DNA from: Thermococcus sp. 18S1
GTDB lineage: Archaea > Methanobacteriota_B > Thermococci > Thermococcales > Thermococcaceae
DNA length: 64,000 nt
Direction: 5' to 3'
NCBI RefSeq assembly: GCF_012027645.1
Contig: NZ_SNUU01000001.1
Location: 620,001-684,000 of the forward strand
The notes beneath the pieces are model-generated. The model saw only the letters and a program-made list of their open reading frames with translations, was not told the DNA's origin and searched no databases. A program made the translations under genes and the position numbers. Of this stretch, positions 62,261 to 64,000 are shown one piece after another. Within the stretch, counting starts at the first letter, position 1. Every line of letters starts with the position of its first letter.

Positions 62261-64000
62261 ATGAGGGTGAGGCCTATTCTAATCCTCGGCATTGATGTGA
62301 TAAGTGAGAACCCGAAGAAGTTCGCGGTGGTGAGCTGGTTCAACGGCAGGCTGGAGAGAAAGGGTGAGTTCACACTCTACCGGCTGATTCGGTTCATCCA
62401 GTCGAAGCGGCCGGAGATGGTCGCCGTTGACAGCGTCACCGAGCTGGGCGAGGACCTGAGGAAGTTTCTCCGCGCCCTTCCATCCGGAACGAAGCTCGTT
62501 CAGGTGACCGGAAGGCCGGGAGAGCAGCGCTCTCTCCAGAGCCTCGCGAAGGAGCACGGCATAAGGGCCGGCGACCGCTTCGACCCCTACGAGGAGGCCA
62601 GGCTCTCCGCACTCCTCGCGAGCAGAGGGGTTGGCTACGAGGTTCTCGCCTTCGAGGACGAGGTTATAATCAAAGTCACCCGGGGAAGGAGCCATGGCAA
62701 AGGTGGATGGAGCCAGGACCGCTACAGAAAGCGCGTTCACAACCTCGTCAGGGATAAGGTTAGGGAGATAGAGGAGAGGCTCAGAAGGGCGGATATACCC
62801 TTCGACCTCGAAACGGAGGAGCGGGACTACGGCCTGGCCAGGGGGGAATTCAGGGTCTACGCGGCCAGGGAGGAGCTGGCTGGACTGATAAGGCCCGCGC
62901 GCGGCGGGGACGTTGAGGTGAGGATTCAGCCGGTTGAGAGGGCTGAGCTCGGCTTCGCCCCCCTGAAGGGGGAGGAGGCGATACGGGAGAGGAGGAGCAT
63001 CATAGTCGGTATAGACCCGGGAATAACGGTCGGCATAGCTGCCATAGACCTGAACGGGAGGATAGTGGCCCTCCACAGCCAGAGAAACATGCCCATCGGT
63101 GAGGTATTCCGCTTCATTAGCGACGTTGGCCACCCGGTCATCGTGGCCACCGACGTCTCCCCCGCCCCGGGCTTCGTGGAGAAGATAGCACGCTCCTTCA
63201 AGGCCAACCTGTTCGTTCCCAGGGAGAGCCTCCGCGTTCAGGACAAGAACGAACTGCTGAGGGATCTCGGGATAACCGTTGAGGATGACCACCAGCGCGA
63301 TGCCCTTGCAGCCGCCTACAAGGCCTACCTCCGGCTGAAGCCGAAGCTGGAACACGTGGATGCCAGACTGCGTGAGGCCGGCCTGATAAAGAAATCCGAC
63401 GAGGTGAAGGCCCTCGTTATACAGGGCTACAACCTCGGGGAAGCCATGCAGAAGGTAGCGCTCCGCGAGAGGCCGAGGGCGGAGGAGAAGACGGAGGAGA
63501 CCAGGAGGCAGGGCCCGGACGTTGAGCAGTACCTCAGGAGAATCCGCGAGCTTGAGAGGAGGATCGAGTTCCTGGAGAGGGAGAACCAGGAGCTGAAGGG
63601 AATTATCCGCGAGCAGAGGAAGACTATAGGCAGACTCGAGCGGAAGCTCGTCGATTACGATGAAGAAATCAGGCGGAAGGTTCTCAGGGAGCGCGAGCTG
63701 GAGGCTAAGGTTAAGCGCATAGAGATGCTTGAGAAACAACTGAGGGAGGCCAAATCCGTCATAGAGCGTCTGAGCAGGGACCTGGTGCAGGTAAAGCGCA
63801 TGAACGTTGTGGAGATACGGGGGAGCGCGGTCCCCCTCAAGGTCATGGAGGTTCTGAGCTGGCGCGAGCTTGAGAGGATAGAGCGCGAGGTCGGGATCAG
63901 GCGCGGGGATATACTCTTCGTGGTGAACCCGGCTGGGGCGGGAAAGGCGATCGCCGAGGAGCTGGTCGAGAAGGGCGTCAGGGCCCTCATAACGGAGAAA
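62261..64000 (+). CDS. DUF460 family RNase H-like protein, partial at right edge
   Basis: At least 580 residues, end not in the window. Contains an RNase H-like N-terminal part (GIDVISENPKKFAVVSW), a second RuvC/YqgF-like fold with VGIDPGITVGIAAIDLNG near residue 250 and DDHQRDALAAAYKAY, and a long coiled-coil (about 420-510, RRIRELERRIEFLEREN...), ending in a domain opening LKVMEVLSWRELERIE. This is the archaeal DUF460 (COG2433) family; its role is not established, but the fold suggests nucleic-acid processing. ATG without ribosome binding site; CTTTTTAAATCC about 35 nt upstream, so the message is probably near leaderless. Confidence 0.88.
   Translation, partial: MRVRPILILGIDVISENPKKFAVVSWFNGRLERKGEFTLYRLIRFIQSKRPEMVAVDSVTELGEDLRKFLRALPSGTKLVQVTGRPGEQRSLQSLAKEHGIRAGDRFDPYEEARLSALLASRGVGYEVLAFEDEVIIKVTRGRSHGKGGWSQDRYRKRVHNLVRDKVREIEERLRRADIPFDLETEERDYGLARGEFRVYAAREELAGLIRPARGGDVEVRIQPVERAELGFAPLKGEEAIRERRSIIVGIDPGITVGIAAIDLNGRIVALHSQRNMPIGEVFRFISDVGHPVIVATDVSPAPGFVEKIARSFKANLFVPRESLRVQDKNELLRDLGITVEDDHQRDALAAAYKAYLRLKPKLEHVDARLREAGLIKKSDEVKALVIQGYNLGEAMQKVALRERPRAEEKTEETRRQGPDVEQYLRRIRELERRIEFLERENQELKGIIREQRKTIGRLERKLVDYDEEIRRKVLRERELEAKVKRIEMLEKQLREAKSVIERLSRDLVQVKRMNVVEIRGSAVPLKVMEVLSWRELERIEREVGIRRGDILFVVNPAGAGKAIAEELVEKGVRALITEK

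Noticed and set aside
62279-63739. 486-codon minus-strand frame at the right end
   Set aside because: Antisense to the DUF460 gene, whose RNase H-like motif and coiled coil are clear.

Overview
The window is chromosomal DNA of a hyperthermophilic archaeon of the order Thermococcales, most likely a Thermococcus. The evidence is a PolD large and small subunit plus Orc1/Cdc6 cluster next to a replication origin, RadA and NucS/EndoMS close by, archaeal TATA boxes with GGTGAT-type ribosome binding sites, and order-typical genes: an ADP-forming acetyl-CoA synthetase alpha subunit, a secreted GH13 amylase behind a TrmBL1-type operator, CGP-CTERM, DUF515, DUF211 and DUF460 proteins. No tRNA, rRNA, CRISPR array or insertion sequence was recognised.

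Region 1 (1-12.4 kb) is the replication and repair block. On the minus strand lie DP2 (interrupted by an intein that runs off the left edge), DP1, cdc6 and two YbjN-like paralogues. Then comes oriC (about 8.26-8.97 kb), with two inverted long ORB elements flanking an AT-rich stretch. On the plus strand lie a K+ channel, radA and nucS. Transcription diverges from oriC, so the genes next to it are co-directional with replication. Palindromes of the mini-ORB type (TTTCCASTGGAAA) are scattered well outside oriC, including inside the DP1 linker and in the leaders or promoters of cdc6, radA, mtnP and trpS.

Region 2 (12.4-24.8 kb) is mixed: a PAC2-family protein, a 5'-truncated gene remnant, MTA phosphorylase, an A+T-richer island with a cysteine-rich secreted protein resembling a halocin C8 precursor plus a membrane protein and a lipoprotein, a secreted nuclease, an MTA/SAH deaminase-type amidohydrolase, a macro-domain protein, NAD(P)HX repair, and an extracellular alpha-amylase.

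Region 3 (25-45.6 kb): an HTH-DUF211-HTH operon divergent from acdA, an archaeal ATPase with DUF234, a CGP-CTERM surface protein, trpS with a possible Trp-rich leader peptide, a lipoprotein metallopeptidase coupled to a membrane-bound gingipain-like (C25) protein, a fumarylacetoacetase-family enzyme, an OPT transporter, Trm14, two ABC permeases without partners, and a circularly permuted GTPase.

Region 4 (45.7-57.4 kb) holds a type IV pilus-like assembly operon (DUF515, secreted protein, secretion ATPase, two TadC-type membrane proteins), FKBP isomerase, DUF2118, and a MoxR-DUF58-DUF4129 operon. Region 5 (57.4-64 kb) holds a PfkB kinase, M32 carboxypeptidase, an ASCH protein, a geranylgeranyl-reductase-like flavoprotein, pyrrolidone-carboxylate peptidase and a DUF460 protein that runs off the right edge.

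Start sites were generally moved to the ATG, GTG or TTG that follows a GGTG-type Shine-Dalgarno sequence. Where no such motif exists, a leaderless start about 25-35 nt after a TATA box was used.
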